Source of the DNA: Candidatus Epulonipiscium sp.
GTDB taxonomy: Bacteria; Bacillota_A; Clostridia; Lachnospirales; Cellulosilyticaceae
Reading direction: 5' to 3'
NCBI GenBank assembly: GCA_012841565.1
Contig: DUUM01000137.1
Span: 33,952 to 97,951 of the forward strand
Length of the DNA stretch: 64,000 nucleotides
Made by a program: the position numbers and the translations under genes. Position 1 is the first letter of the stretch, and each line of letters begins with the position of its first letter. The notes below the pieces were generated by a model. The model saw nothing but the letters and a program-made list of their open reading frames with translations. It did not search any database and was not told where the DNA came from. Shown here in pieces: positions 1 to 8,738 of the stretch.

Positions 1-309
1 TGAGTTTGTCTCACCATCAAAATGAACAACAAACATAATATCTGTCCTATATCCTTCTATATCTACACCAAATACTGCCACATTCGTTTTTAATTTTTCT
101 TCTTTCTCTTCTGTATTCTTCTTTTCTCCCGCTGATAGTTTTGGAAAACCATCAAACATATTGCCATCTTTACTTAAATGCTGGTATGTAGCCAATCCTC
201 CTAAAACCACACCTGTGCCAATGACAAATGTAGATAGCATGATTGTTATAAATCGGCGGATAAGGCGCTTTCTTGCTCCCTTTTTTAACTTTGGTTTTCT
301 TGAACTCAT
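1..309 (-). CDS. LytR-CpsA-Psr (LCP) family protein, 3' part outside window
   Basis: The start codon at 307-309 has a GGAG ribosome-binding site 7 bases upstream, and 103 codons run off the left edge. The protein has a very basic N-terminus (SSRKPKLKKGARKRLIRR), one membrane segment at about residues 20-45, a charged linker, and then NVAVFGVDIEGYRTDIMFVVHFD. The last part matches the opening strand of the LCP domain (typically NVLLLGVD..GYRSDTIML). LCP enzymes attach secondary polymers such as teichoic acids or capsule to peptidoglycan on the outer face of the membrane. Only the anchor and domain start are visible, so catalytic arginines cannot be checked. The family call is fairly secure; the subfamily is not. 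Confidence 0.7.
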   Translation of the reverse strand, partial: MSSRKPKLKKGARKRLIRRFITIMLSTFVIGTGVVLGGLATYQHLSKDGNMFDGFPKLSAGEKKNTEEKEEKLKTNVAVFGVDIEGYRTDIMFVVHFDGETNS

Positions 310-524
310 TTTTTTCACTCCTACGGATCATCAATTTGTTAGATTGAGAAGTGCCATGTTTGTTAGACACTAACCTCTCTCATTTAGTTCCTTTTAATTT
401 TGCTTTAGATGTGATATTAATTTTATGTAGTCTAGGCAACCTATTTCTTTATATAAGATACCACTATTTATAATACCATAACCTGTTCTTAAAAGAAAGG
501 GTTCTAATTATTACAATTTCTAAT

Positions 525-553
525 TTGTTAAGTCCCCCTACTCAGTGTATACT
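525..553 (+). promoter_or_regulatory. sigma-A-type promoter for the leader ORF and ymfI
   Basis: TTGTTA (525-530), a 17-base spacer and TATACT (548-553). The predicted start is near 560, about 28 bases before the leader ORF. Confidence 0.5.
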
Positions 554-587
554 ATAAGTAATATAACTTTACAGGAGGAATTTAACG

Positions 588-665
588 ATGAAAATTGGTT
601 CTCATAAAACTAATTGCTATGGGGAAGAAATCCCCTATTTAAGAGGTATGTCCCATGAACTTTAA
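588..665 (+). CDS. 25-residue leader ORF overlapping the start of ymfI
   Basis: An ATG at 588 lies 7 bases after a near-perfect AGGAGGAA ribosome-binding site (573-580). It encodes 25 residues (MKIGSHKTNCYGEEIPYLRG then MSHEL) and stops at 663-665, inside the first codons of the downstream reductase gene. Its ribosome-binding site is far stronger than that of the reductase (AAGAGGT), so translation may be coupled. A short GGGGA/TCCCC hairpin lies within it. I recognise no family. It could be a regulatory leader peptide or chance. Confidence 0.4.
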   Translation: MKIGSHKTNCYGEEIPYLRGMSHEL

Positions 666-1398
666 TAATAAAGTAGTTTTAATAACAGGCTCTTCCCGCG
701 GAATTGGAAAGGCTATTGCAATCAAATTTGCATCCTTAGGCGCAACTGTATTTATTAATGGTAGTAAGGATAGTGAGTCTTTGGAATCTGCTTATGATGA
801 AATCTTAGCCTTAGGTGGCAATGTTTATATGTATTTGTGTGATGTTTCATCTTATGAATCCACAAAGAGCCTATTCGAGTATATCTATACTCAGACAGGA
901 CACGGGGTTGATATTTTAATTAACAATGCTGGGATTTCTTATGTAGGGTTATTCACAGATACCACACCTGATATGTGGACAAGTATTTTAAATACTAATC
1001 TTTCTTCTATTTACAACTGCTGCCACTTGGCCGTTCCTAGTATGATCAAAAAACAAAGTGGCTGCATTATTAATATTTCCTCTATATGGGGTAATGTAGG
1101 TGCTTCTTGTGAAGTAGCTTATTCAGCTACTAAGGGTGGGATTAATAGTTTTTCTAAATCTCTTGGTAAAGAGCTAGGGCCTTGTAATATTAAGGTTAAC
1201 GCTATTGCTTGTGGATTCATTGATACAGGTATGAATAGTTACTTATCCCAAGCTGAGCAAGATGACTTTATTAATGAAATCCCCTTATGCCGAGCTGGCA
1301 AATCTGAAGAAGTTGCCGATTTATGTGTTTATCTTGCATCTGATCATTCCAGTTATTTAACAGCCCAGGTCATTACACTTGATGGTGGTGTTCTTTAA
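655..1398 (+). CDS. ymfI: SDR-family reductase, probably EF-P 5-aminopentanone reductase (YmfI-like)
   Basis: A 247-residue classical short-chain dehydrogenase. The NADPH-binding motif is TGSSRGIG near residues 11-18, with NNAG near 90 and the catalytic Ser, then YSATK (Tyr and Lys) near 156-160. The signature SSIWGNVGASCEVAYS resembles the SSIWG..GASCEV segment I recall from Bacillus subtilis YmfI. YmfI reduces the 5-aminopentanone on elongation factor P, whereas FabG proper makes 3-hydroxyacyl-ACP. The gene stands alone without fatty-acid synthesis genes, which argues against FabG. It is preceded by an overlapping 25-codon ORF and followed by a bidirectional terminator shared with rpsI. The SDR fold is certain and the EF-P role is inferred. 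Confidence 0.7.
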   Translation: MNFNNKVVLITGSSRGIGKAIAIKFASLGATVFINGSKDSESLESAYDEILALGGNVYMYLCDVSSYESTKSLFEYIYTQTGHGVDILINNAGISYVGLFTDTTPDMWTSILNTNLSSIYNCCHLAVPSMIKKQSGCIINISSIWGNVGASCEVAYSATKGGINSFSKSLGKELGPCNIKVNAIACGFIDTGMNSYLSQAEQDDFINEIPLCRAGKSEEVADLCVYLASDHSSYLTAQVITLDGGVL

Positions 1399-1427
1399 CA
1401 ATTATTTTATATTTAAAAACGCAAAAA

Positions 1428-1449
1428 GTGCCAAGGTTTCCCTTGGCAC
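1428..1449. terminator. bidirectional terminator between ymfI and rpsI
   Basis: A 9-bp perfect stem GTGCCAAGG/CCTTGGCAC with a 4-base loop, flanked by A5 on the left and T6 on the right. It can therefore end transcription from both convergent genes. Confidence 0.9.
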
Positions 1450-1487
1450 TTTTTTGTATGTTCGTAGAATCTTGCAAGCAAGAATCC

Positions 1488-1880
1488 TTATCTCTTTGAG
1501 AATTGTGGCGCACGTCTAGCACCTTTAAGTCCGTATTTCTTTCTTTCTTTCATACGTGGATCACGTGTTAAGAAACCAGCTTTTTTAAGCGCACCTCTAA
1601 GTTCGATGTCAGCTTGTAGTAAAGCACGGCTAATTCCATGACGAATAGCACCTGCTTGTCCTGTTGTTCCACCACCATGTACATTTACTTTTACATCAAA
1701 TTTGCTTAATGTATCTGTAAGCACTAAAGGTTGTTTTGTAATTAATTTTAAAGTTTCAAGACCGAAATAGTTATCGATATCTCTTTTGTTAATTGTAATT
1801 GTTCCGTTACCAGGTACAAGGTATACACGCGCAACTGATTCCTTACGTCTACCTGTTCCGTAATATCTTACTCCTACCAT
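1488..1880 (-). CDS. rpsI: 30S ribosomal protein S9
   Basis: A 130-residue S9 of standard length. It carries the start [16 protein letters not shown], the middle [21 protein letters not shown], and the conserved C-terminal tail ending QFSKR, which reaches into the ribosomal P site. It is the second gene of the rplM-rpsI operon, 30 bases after rplM, and ends at the bidirectional terminator. It carries no visible oddity. Confidence 0.98.
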   Translation of the reverse strand: MVGVRYYGTGRRKESVARVYLVPGNGTITINKRDIDNYFGLETLKLITKQPLVLTDTLSKFDVKVNVHGGGTTGQAGAIRHGISRALLQADIELRGALKKAGFLTRDPRMKERKKYGLKGARRAPQFSKR

Positions 1881-1910
1881 GTGAATTCCTCCTTTCAGGG
1901 TTATCCGATA

Positions 1911-2342
1911 TTAGAATTTTAATTCTTCTGGTTGTTGTGCATCGTGGTCATGCTCTGCTCCTGCATACACACGTAATTTTGTAAGCATTTTTCTTCCTAA
2001 GCTGTTCTTTGGAAGCATACCTTTTACTGCTAACATGATGACTCTATCTGGATGCTTGTCCATCATAACACGAGCTGTTACTTCTTTAAGACCCCCTACA
2101 TATCCTGAGTGTCTTCTGTACATCTTTTGATCTAATTTCTTACCTGTCATTTGGATTTGGTCAGCATTAATAATGATAACATGATCTCCACAATCAACAT
2201 GTGGTGTATATGTTGGTTTATGCTTTCCTCTGAGTACAGTTGCTACTTCAGTTGCAAGACGTCCTAATGTTTGTCCAGCTGCATCTACAACGTACCATTT
2301 TCTTTCTACTGTTTCTGCGTTTGCCATATATGTCGTTCTCAC
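1911..2342 (-). CDS. rplM: 50S ribosomal protein L13
   Basis: L13 of 143 residues, with the family start [18 protein letters not shown] and the core [12 protein letters not shown] and KMYRRHSGY. The start is a GTG at 2342, chosen because GGAGG lies 9 bases upstream and because TTYMA.AE..ERKWYV is the usual N-terminus. L13 is an early-assembling large-subunit protein. It is co-transcribed with rpsI from a strong promoter at 2449-2477, with a hairpin leader between promoter and gene. Confidence 0.98.
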   Translation of the reverse strand: MRTTYMANAETVERKWYVVDAAGQTLGRLATEVATVLRGKHKPTYTPHVDCGDHVIIINADQIQMTGKKLDQKMYRRHSGYVGGLKEVTARVMMDKHPDRVIMLAVKGMLPKNSLGRKMLTKLRVYAGAEHDHDAQQPEELKF

Positions 2343-2393
2343 TTGGATTACCTCCTTTATTCGTCTTTTAAAAATATGTTTATCTATCCGTAA

Positions 2394-2422
2394 TATAAAA
2401 TCCGGGGCTAAGGGATTTTATA
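2394..2422 (-). ncRNA. hairpin in the rplM leader, candidate L13-type autoregulatory leader
   Basis: A perfect 10-bp stem (TATAAAATCC with GGATTTTATA) and a 9-base loop lie in the roughly 100-base leader between the promoter and rplM. There is no T-run after it, so it is not a simple terminator. An L13 leader RNA family is known in Firmicutes; membership here is inferred from position and was not tested by a covariance model. Confidence 0.5.
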
Positions 2423-2448
2423 AAGTGGTCTTTAATAACACAAACTAT

Positions 2449-2477
2449 ATTATATTATATGCCCACACTGATGTCAA
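2449..2477 (-). promoter_or_regulatory. consensus sigma-A promoter of rplM-rpsI
   Basis: TTGACA (2472-2477), exactly 17 bases, then TATAAT (2449-2454) on the minus strand. Both hexamers are perfect. The predicted start is near 2442. Confidence 0.9.
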
Positions 2478-2499
2478 GATATAAAACAACTATTACCAA

Positions 2500-3297
2500 T
2501 TAAATATAATGCTTAACTGCCTGTGCAAATCCATCTTCATTATTGGATCCTACCACTAATTGAGCAATGTCCTTTAATTCATCTACAGCATTACTCATAG
2601 CAACCCCATACCCACTCACTTTTATCATATCTAAATCATTATGGTTATCACCTACAGAAACCACCTTTTTTATATCTATGTTTTTCATATCACACAATAC
2701 TTTCAACATGCTCCCCTTAGATAAGTCTTTTGATATGACTTCTAAGAAGGTTTTATATGTTTTAAAATAGTTAAAATCGTCATTATTATATTGGTTTAAT
2801 ACTGCTATTGCCTCATCTAAAACGTCACTATCCCCTATAATCATAAGCTTGGGATAATCTTTATCTATTATAGAATAAAAGTCCTCTACAACCACTTGTT
2901 TATATTTATTAATAATGCGTTCTTCTTCCGTATATTCTGTTACCTTAGTACACATCATAGTATCTCCCATATGCACTACAAAAGATACATCCATATCTTT
3001 CAGTTTTGTATATATTTCTTTAATAATATTTTTATCTAAAAGTTTCCCATTATAATCCTCATCTATATCTTTTTCATATAGGCCTACTCCGTTATAGCTT
3101 ATGATAAAATCTATGTAATCATAAATGCTATATTCTTTGGCTATTCTTTGAATAACCGTTTTTGCTCTTCCACTGGCTATTCCAAAGTGTATATTCTTTT
3201 GTTTTAATAAGCGAATAGCTTCAATGTTGGCTTGTGTTATGATCCCCTGATCATTTAATAGTGTCCCATCTAAGTCAGTTATTACAAGTTGTACCAT
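2500..3297 (-). CDS. Cof-type HAD-superfamily phosphatase
   Basis: A 265-residue haloacid-dehalogenase phosphatase of the Cof/IIB type. Motif I is DLDGTLLN (residues 8-15, nucleophile Asp8), motif II is ASGR, and motif IV is GDNHNDLDMI with the cap between. Such enzymes hydrolyse sugar phosphates and related phosphomonoesters in the cytoplasm. The start (3297) lies inside the end of the response-regulator gene, preceded by GGAG, so it is translationally coupled to that operon. Together with the upstream transporter genes this suggests dephosphorylation of an imported or sensed sugar phosphate; that role is inferred. Confidence 0.85.
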   Translation of the reverse strand: MVQLVITDLDGTLLNDQGIITQANIEAIRLLKQKNIHFGIASGRAKTVIQRIAKEYSIYDYIDFIISYNGVGLYEKDIDEDYNGKLLDKNIIKEIYTKLKDMDVSFVVHMGDTMMCTKVTEYTEEERIINKYKQVVVEDFYSIIDKDYPKLMIIGDSDVLDEAIAVLNQYNNDDFNYFKTYKTFLEVISKDLSKGSMLKVLCDMKNIDIKKVVSVGDNHNDLDMIKVSGYGVAMSNAVDELKDIAQLVVGSNNEDGFAQAVKHYI

Positions 3298-4111
3298 TTA
3301 AAATTTCTCCTTTTCTAATTAAAAAATTGGATTTCATAAATTCCATGGGCGAGCAATTCATATAGGATTTAAAGACTTGCGAGAAGTACTTATAGTCACT
3401 ATACCCTACCATTTCTGCAATCTCGTATATCTTGTACCTTCCTTCTATTAGAAGGTTAATAGACTGGTGAATTCTATAACCATTTAAAAAATCATTAAAT
3501 GTACGCGAAGTATCCTTTTTAAATATTTTACTTAAATAGCTAGGACTCACCCCTAATACCTCTGCTACCTCTTCCATACTAATTTTATTATAGTAACCTT
3601 TCTCAATATAATCAATAACAAGTGACGTATTCTTATATTTATAGTCTGATTTTTGAACATAACATTCTACACCTAAAACCTCTATATGATCCATGTCCTT
3701 AATACTTTCTTTTAATTGGCTAAGAATTCTTTTCTCCATTATTTTCTTAACAACTTCCGTAATGATTTCACATAGCTTATTTTCATCAACTGGTTTTAAT
3801 AGGTAATCAAAAACATTTAAATGGATTGCTTTCTTAGCATAATCAAATTCACCATAACCTGTTATGATAATAACTTCAAAGTCTCTTTTTTTAAAACCCT
3901 GCAACATTTCAAGCCCATCCATAATGGGCATTCTTATATCTGTTATGACCAAGTCTGGACTTAACTCCTTAATTTTCTCAATACCTTCTTGACCATTTGC
4001 AGCTTCTCCTACAATGGTGCATCCCATTTTTGACCAATCTATTGTATAGGCTAGACCTTTTCTTATTAAATCTTCATCTTCTACAATCAATACTTTAATC
4101 ACATTCTCCAC
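3275..4111 (-). CDS. response regulator, receiver plus AraC-type DNA-binding domain (YesN/HptR-like)
   Basis: A 278-residue cytoplasmic regulator. The receiver domain (about 5-120) has acidic residues EDED, phospho-acceptor Asp58 in VITDIRMP, and Lys106 in LLKP. A linker leads to a C-terminal AraC/XylS double helix-turn-helix (about 165-265) with VAEVLGVSPSYLSKIFKK and IAEMVGYSDYKYFSQVFK. It overlaps the kinase gene by 17 bases and the HAD gene by 23 bases, so the three are one operon. Its likely target is the promoter of the substrate-binding-protein gene at 9793-9821. No AraC-type direct repeat was recognised there. Confidence 0.92.
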   Translation of the reverse strand: MENVIKVLIVEDEDLIRKGLAYTIDWSKMGCTIVGEAANGQEGIEKIKELSPDLVITDIRMPIMDGLEMLQGFKKRDFEVIIITGYGEFDYAKKAIHLNVFDYLLKPVDENKLCEIITEVVKKIMEKRILSQLKESIKDMDHIEVLGVECYVQKSDYKYKNTSLVIDYIEKGYYNKISMEEVAEVLGVSPSYLSKIFKKDTSRTFNDFLNGYRIHQSINLLIEGRYKIYEIAEMVGYSDYKYFSQVFKSYMNCSPMEFMKSNFLIRKGEILNGTTCNN

Positions 4112-5822
4112 CCCTTAATATAGGAAGATAGATTGTTACCTTGGTCCCCTCACCCTGAACACTCTCAATATGAAATCCATACTGGTCTCCATATAGCAAT
4201 TGGATTCTTCTGTACACATTATAAAGCCCAATATGATTGGTTTCTAGACCTTCTTGACTGAGGGATGCAACTATTTCTTCTAGTCTTTCTTTAGAAAAAC
4301 CATCTCCGTCATCTATGATCTCTAGGACTAATTTGTTTTTATCAATAAATGTGTTAAGTTCTATGTTCAATTTTTCTTTTTTAGAGTATCCGTGATTAAT
4401 GGCGTTTTCAATCATAGGTTGAATAATTAATTTAGGTACTACACAGTCTTTGGTATCTTCTTCTATATTAATGATATATTCTAGTCGCTTATTAAATCTA
4501 TATTTTTGAATCATTAAATAATCTTCAATATATTTTATATCTGTTCTAATATATATATTCCCATCTTCATAATTAATACTATACCTTAACAAACTAGCTA
4601 AACCGACAACCATTTCCACTGCTTTTTCCGTATCAATTCTAATCATATATTTTAAAGTTTCTAATGCATTAAATAAAAAATGAGGATTAAACTGAGCTTC
4701 TAGCTGCATGATTTCTGACATCCGATTTCTGTTAACCAATTCATTGTTTTTATTTAAAAGTGCTTTTAATCTTACAATCATATCATTGAAATAATTGCCT
4801 ATTAATTCAAACTCGTCATTGGATGTAATATTAACACGAAAATCCAGATGCCCTTCCTGCACTGCTTTTATAGCGTGTAATAATTCGTCAATGGATTTAG
4901 TTTTATTAATTGACATGCTTTTTGAAATATAAACAATGGCTACAGTTAATATTGAAAACAAAATTAATAAAAATATAATGCCAACAAAATAAAATTGATT
5001 TATAAATCTCATAGAGGTAAGGGTAAAAACCGAAATCTCTCCATCTAGAATATCTGATTGATATATATAGTACTTCTCCGCCGTTCTTATATACGCATAT
5101 TTATGCTTATGTATCTTATATTTAAATTTACCCATTCTATCTAATATTAAATTATTTGTAGCTTTAATAGCATTTTTATATGGATCTGTAATGGCAATGA
5201 TATCGATGTCATTACTGTATATAATCTCATCCCAACTACTTTCTAACAGATCAAAAATAATATAGCCAACAGTTTCTCCCTCATAACTGATTGCTCTTCC
5301 TATTGAATATATCGTTCTCATATTGCCTTCTAATTGCACCCGATTAATCATTCTTATTGTTCTTTGGGGATTTCGTTTCATTTGTTTAAATATCCCTGTT
5401 AGAAATATTTCATAATCATTATAGGGCGATTCATAAAAACTGTTTGTAATAATAGAGCTTCCTTTACTGTCCGTTATATGAAAAATACTTTTAATCTGCT
5501 GGTCATTTACAAAGCCATATAACAATTCATAAATATCTTTTTGATTGGTTATGGTTTGATTGCTTACATCATTAATATAACCACTAATCTTGTCATCTTG
5601 GGAGAGTTCTTCGGTTCCCTTAATATAACGACCTAGCTCTTCTTCAATTAATGCAGAAACTGTATTGTTAGTGGCTATATTTTGATTTTTTATTAATCTC
5701 TGCCCATACAGCATTAAAAAGTTATAGGACAATATGGTAAAAATCAAGATAGGAGCTACTGCATATAGAATAAAGGTTTTTCTAATTTCCTTTTTAAAAA
5801 TCTTCTTTTTGTTGCTTCCCAT
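4095..5822 (-). CDS. membrane sensor histidine kinase (YesM/HptS-like)
   Basis: A 575-residue kinase with membrane helices at about 15-39 and 275-299 enclosing a roughly 235-residue extracellular sensor. A HAMP-like region (300-352) follows, then the His_kinase segment QFNPHFLFNALETLKYMIR with phospho-His381, the N-box QPMIENAINHG (468-478), and the glycine box DDGDGFS (504-510). This is the YesM architecture, which typically pairs with AraC-type response regulators such as the next gene. The two-helix sensor suggests detection of an external ligand. Its link to the adjacent ABC transporter is inferred from operon position. The gap to the permease is only 66 bases. Confidence 0.93.
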   Translation of the reverse strand: MGSNKKKIFKKEIRKTFILYAVAPILIFTILSYNFLMLYGQRLIKNQNIATNNTVSALIEEELGRYIKGTEELSQDDKISGYINDVSNQTITNQKDIYELLYGFVNDQQIKSIFHITDSKGSSIITNSFYESPYNDYEIFLTGIFKQMKRNPQRTIRMINRVQLEGNMRTIYSIGRAISYEGETVGYIIFDLLESSWDEIIYSNDIDIIAITDPYKNAIKATNNLILDRMGKFKYKIHKHKYAYIRTAEKYYIYQSDILDGEISVFTLTSMRFINQFYFVGIIFLLILFSILTVAIVYISKSMSINKTKSIDELLHAIKAVQEGHLDFRVNITSNDEFELIGNYFNDMIVRLKALLNKNNELVNRNRMSEIMQLEAQFNPHFLFNALETLKYMIRIDTEKAVEMVVGLASLLRYSINYEDGNIYIRTDIKYIEDYLMIQKYRFNKRLEYIINIEEDTKDCVVPKLIIQPMIENAINHGYSKKEKLNIELNTFIDKNKLVLEIIDDGDGFSKERLEEIVASLSQEGLETNHIGLYNVYRRIQLLYGDQYGFHIESVQGEGTKVTIYLPILRGGECD

Positions 5823-5888
5823 ATGCAGCTCTCCTATCTTATTGCATTTTTTAATTCTCTACCCTAAGTGTATCATATACAATCTCTT

Positions 5889-7544
5889 TTATAAATTAAT
5901 TTCCTTATTGCCTGTAAACTTAAAGAAAATTAATAATGATATAACTGTTGTTACGGTTAAAATAGTTGATAATGCTGCTGCTGTTCCATAACTCGCCCTA
6001 ATAACTTCTGTATAAATTGCAACAGACATTGTCCTTGTTCCTCCCGTATACAGTATGACAGAAGAACTTAACTCATTAATAACGGTAATCCAGCTTAGGA
6101 TTGCGCCAGCCAATACCCCTGGCATCATCATTACGGCTGTTACCTTAAAAAACGTTTTCAAGGGGGATGATCCTAAGCTAATAGAGGCCTCTTCCATACT
6201 TGGGCTAATCTGATAAAGTATGGCGGCACTTGATCGCAAGGTGTAAGGCAGTCGCCTAATGACAAACGAAACAATCATAATCATTGCTGTTCCACTGAGT
6301 AATAATGGTTTTTTATTGAAAGCTAGAAGCAAGGTAATACCTAATACAGAACCAGGTATAATATATGGAAACATTGTAACTGTATCAATAATACCTGTTA
6401 ACCATGTCTTTCTTCGCGTGGAAATGTAAGCTATAAACATCCCTAGTAAAATAATAAGTACAATGGCTATAAGGCCAAATAGGTACGTATTAACAATAGC
6501 CCCCCCTGCACTTTTAAATATTTTTCTATAACTATCTAATGAAAATCCTTTTGCAAACATAGCCCCATTTGTTTTTAAGAATGAAGTATATATAACCATA
6601 ATTTGTGGAATGATAGATAAGAAAACGATACTATAAACAAATCCATGAACCAGTACACTTCTAACACCTTTTATATCTTTCGGTTGTATAGGTCTAAGTG
6701 AGCTCATTGTAAAAGATTTTTTGTTAACAATATACTTTTGTACCATAAATAAAATAGCTGTAATAAAGACCATAATGGCTGCCATCGCTGCTGCAAAGTT
6801 GGCTTGCCCACCGACTTCACTTATAAACTCAGAATAAATAATAACTGGCATAACATTAAATCCTTCTCCAATTAACATAGGAGTACCAAAATCAGCCAGA
6901 GCATTCATAAATACAAGTAATGATCCTGCTAATACTGTTGGAAGTATTAAGGGCAGTATAATGGTTACAACCTTTTTAAAAGAGTTACACCCTAAACTCT
7001 CTGCGGCTTCACTTAAAGATACATCTATTTTCTTGAGGGCTCCTGATACATACAGATAAATAAATGAATATAACTTTAAGGTAAAAACTAATACAATCCC
7101 TCCAAAACCATAAATAGAAGGTGTTTGAATGCCCAATATACCCGATAAAAACTTAGTGACTATACCACTTCGCCCTAGGAGTAAAATCCAAGAATAAGCG
7201 CCAATAAAAGGTGGTGAAAGCATTGATATAATAACCAGTACATCTACAAGCCCTTTCCCTTTTATTTTATATATTGTCATAAAATAAGCTAATGGTGCGC
7301 CTATAACAATCGCTAATAAGGTAACACAAATGGTAACACTAAAACTATTAAGCATTGACTGATAATAATATTTCTTCTGGAAAAACTGAGAAAAGTTCGC
7401 CATTGTGAATGCACCCGTTGTAGAATCTTTAAATCCACTTATAAAAAGTGAAAAAAGCGGATAAATAAGAAAAAGGGCAAAGATTGCTGCAATAATAATT
7501 GTTATGGTACCCCAAAAATCAAACTCAAACTTTTTCTTATTCAT
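5889..7544 (-). CDS. ABC transporter permease, fused two-domain FbpB/AfuB type
   Basis: A 551-residue integral membrane protein made of two fused binding-protein-dependent permease domains, about 12 helices in all. Each half has an EAA loop: EAAESLGCNSFKKVVTIILPL in the first and EEASISLGSSPLKTFFKVT in the second, which contact the ATPase. Fused permeases of this kind serve iron(III), thiamine, sugar-phosphate (AfuB) and 2-aminoethylphosphonate importers. The stop overlaps no gene; the start overlaps the ATPase gene end by 8 bases. The substrate cannot be read from the sequence. The histidine kinase, AraC-type regulator and phosphatase downstream favour a sugar phosphate. Confidence 0.9.
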   Translation of the reverse strand: MNKKKFEFDFWGTITIIIAAIFALFLIYPLFSLFISGFKDSTTGAFTMANFSQFFQKKYYYQSMLNSFSVTICVTLLAIVIGAPLAYFMTIYKIKGKGLVDVLVIISMLSPPFIGAYSWILLLGRSGIVTKFLSGILGIQTPSIYGFGGIVLVFTLKLYSFIYLYVSGALKKIDVSLSEAAESLGCNSFKKVVTIILPLILPTVLAGSLLVFMNALADFGTPMLIGEGFNVMPVIIYSEFISEVGGQANFAAAMAAIMVFITAILFMVQKYIVNKKSFTMSSLRPIQPKDIKGVRSVLVHGFVYSIVFLSIIPQIMVIYTSFLKTNGAMFAKGFSLDSYRKIFKSAGGAIVNTYLFGLIAIVLIILLGMFIAYISTRRKTWLTGIIDTVTMFPYIIPGSVLGITLLLAFNKKPLLLSGTAMIMIVSFVIRRLPYTLRSSAAILYQISPSMEEASISLGSSPLKTFFKVTAVMMMPGVLAGAILSWITVINELSSSVILYTGGTRTMSVAIYTEVIRASYGTAAALSTILTVTTVISLLIFFKFTGNKEINL

Positions 7545-8655
7545 ATTTTTTCACATCCTTAATTAAACTATCTGTACCTTCCTCTGTAAATATATTAATC
7601 TTATTACAATTAGGTTTTAAGGTAATGCTATCCCCTATTTCATAAATTCTCTCAGCATGACCAATATCTTGTGAAAATTCGATAGACGGCTGACCTGGTA
7701 AAATCATGTCTTCCCCAAAAGTTAATTCGTATGTTATATATTTTCCTAAAAATGTTTTGTTTTTAATTTTTGCAGTTATTCCATCTGAACTAATAGAAAA
7801 TTCCTCTGGCCGCACGGCAATACACACTGGCATGTTATCTGTTACTTTGTCTACTAAATGATTCATCTTGACTTTATAGCCACTCTTAAAGCTAAGACAT
7901 TTCCCTTCCTCATTAACAGAAACAATCCCTTTAAATAAATTAGAGTGTCCTATGAAAGTGGCCACAAAAACATTGGTTGGCCTAGTATAAATCGTATGGG
8001 GTTCCCCTACTTGCTGGATTATTCCTTCCTTCATAACAGCTATTCTATCTGATATGGCTAGTGCCTCTTCTTGATCATGGGTAACATAAACAGTTGTTAT
8101 ACCGACTCTTTTTTGAACTTCTCTTATGGCACTACGCATCTCTACACGCAGTTTTGCATCTAAGTTAGAGAGCGGTTCATCCATTAAAAGAACACTTGGA
8201 TGAATAACAATTGCCCTAGCTAGTGCTACTCTTTGCTGCTGCCCCCCAGACAAGTTTTCAGGAAGCCTATGTTGGTATTGCTCTATTTGGACAACTCGTA
8301 GGATATTATCTACCTTGGTTTTCATGTCATCCTTTTTCATTTTACGAAGCTTTAACCCATACTCTACGTTTTCTCTTACGGTAAGATGGGGGAATATGGC
8401 ATAACTTTGAAATACCATACCAATATTACGTTTGTGAGCTGGTATTGTATTGATAATAGTATCGTCAAAACTAATCTCTCCGCCCTCTATACTATTAAAT
8501 CCTGCTATCATTCTTAAAAGGGTTGTTTTCCCACATCCTGATGGCCCTAGCAAGGTAAAAAACTCTCCATTTTTTATATCTACGGATAAATCAGGTATTA
8601 CTGTTACTTCACCATATCTTTTTATTACATTCTTTACCCCAATTGAAACACTCAT
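7537..8655 (-). CDS. ABC transporter ATP-binding protein, PotA/FbpC/AfuC type
   Basis: A 372-residue ATPase. The Walker A motif is GPSGCGKTT (37-45), then a Q-loop, signature LSGGQQQR, Walker B VLLMDEPLSNLD and the switch His in VTHDQEEA. The C-terminal third is a TOBE-like regulatory domain (IAVRPEEFSI). This is the CUT1/iron/spermidine subfamily that energises import. It sits between the lipoprotein and permease genes of one operon and overlaps the permease start by 8 bases. Confidence 0.93.
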   Translation of the reverse strand: MSVSIGVKNVIKRYGEVTVIPDLSVDIKNGEFFTLLGPSGCGKTTLLRMIAGFNSIEGGEISFDDTIINTIPAHKRNIGMVFQSYAIFPHLTVRENVEYGLKLRKMKKDDMKTKVDNILRVVQIEQYQHRLPENLSGGQQQRVALARAIVIHPSVLLMDEPLSNLDAKLRVEMRSAIREVQKRVGITTVYVTHDQEEALAISDRIAVMKEGIIQQVGEPHTIYTRPTNVFVATFIGHSNLFKGIVSVNEEGKCLSFKSGYKVKMNHLVDKVTDNMPVCIAVRPEEFSISSDGITAKIKNKTFLGKYITYELTFGEDMILPGQPSIEFSQDIGHAERIYEIGDSITLKPNCNKINIFTEEGTDSLIKDVKKYE

Positions 8656-8738
8656 TTCAATTCCTCCTTATAAGATAAGCTCACAAAGAAATGATGCTGT
8701 CCTTGTGAGCTTCAATTACTGCAACTGTATTTACACTG

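Noticed and set aside
170..370. Overlapping minus-strand 66-residue ORF at the left edge
   Set aside because: It overlaps the LCP start in another frame, has no family features, and the LCP frame has the ribosome-binding site and a membrane segment.
374..524. A gene or RNA in the LCP-ymfI intergenic region
   Set aside because: Only AT-rich sequence and a weak possible minus-strand promoter; no convincing ORF or structure.
655..1398. FabG of fatty-acid synthesis
   Set aside because: No fab genes nearby, and the SSIWG..GASCEV segment fits the EF-P reductase group better.
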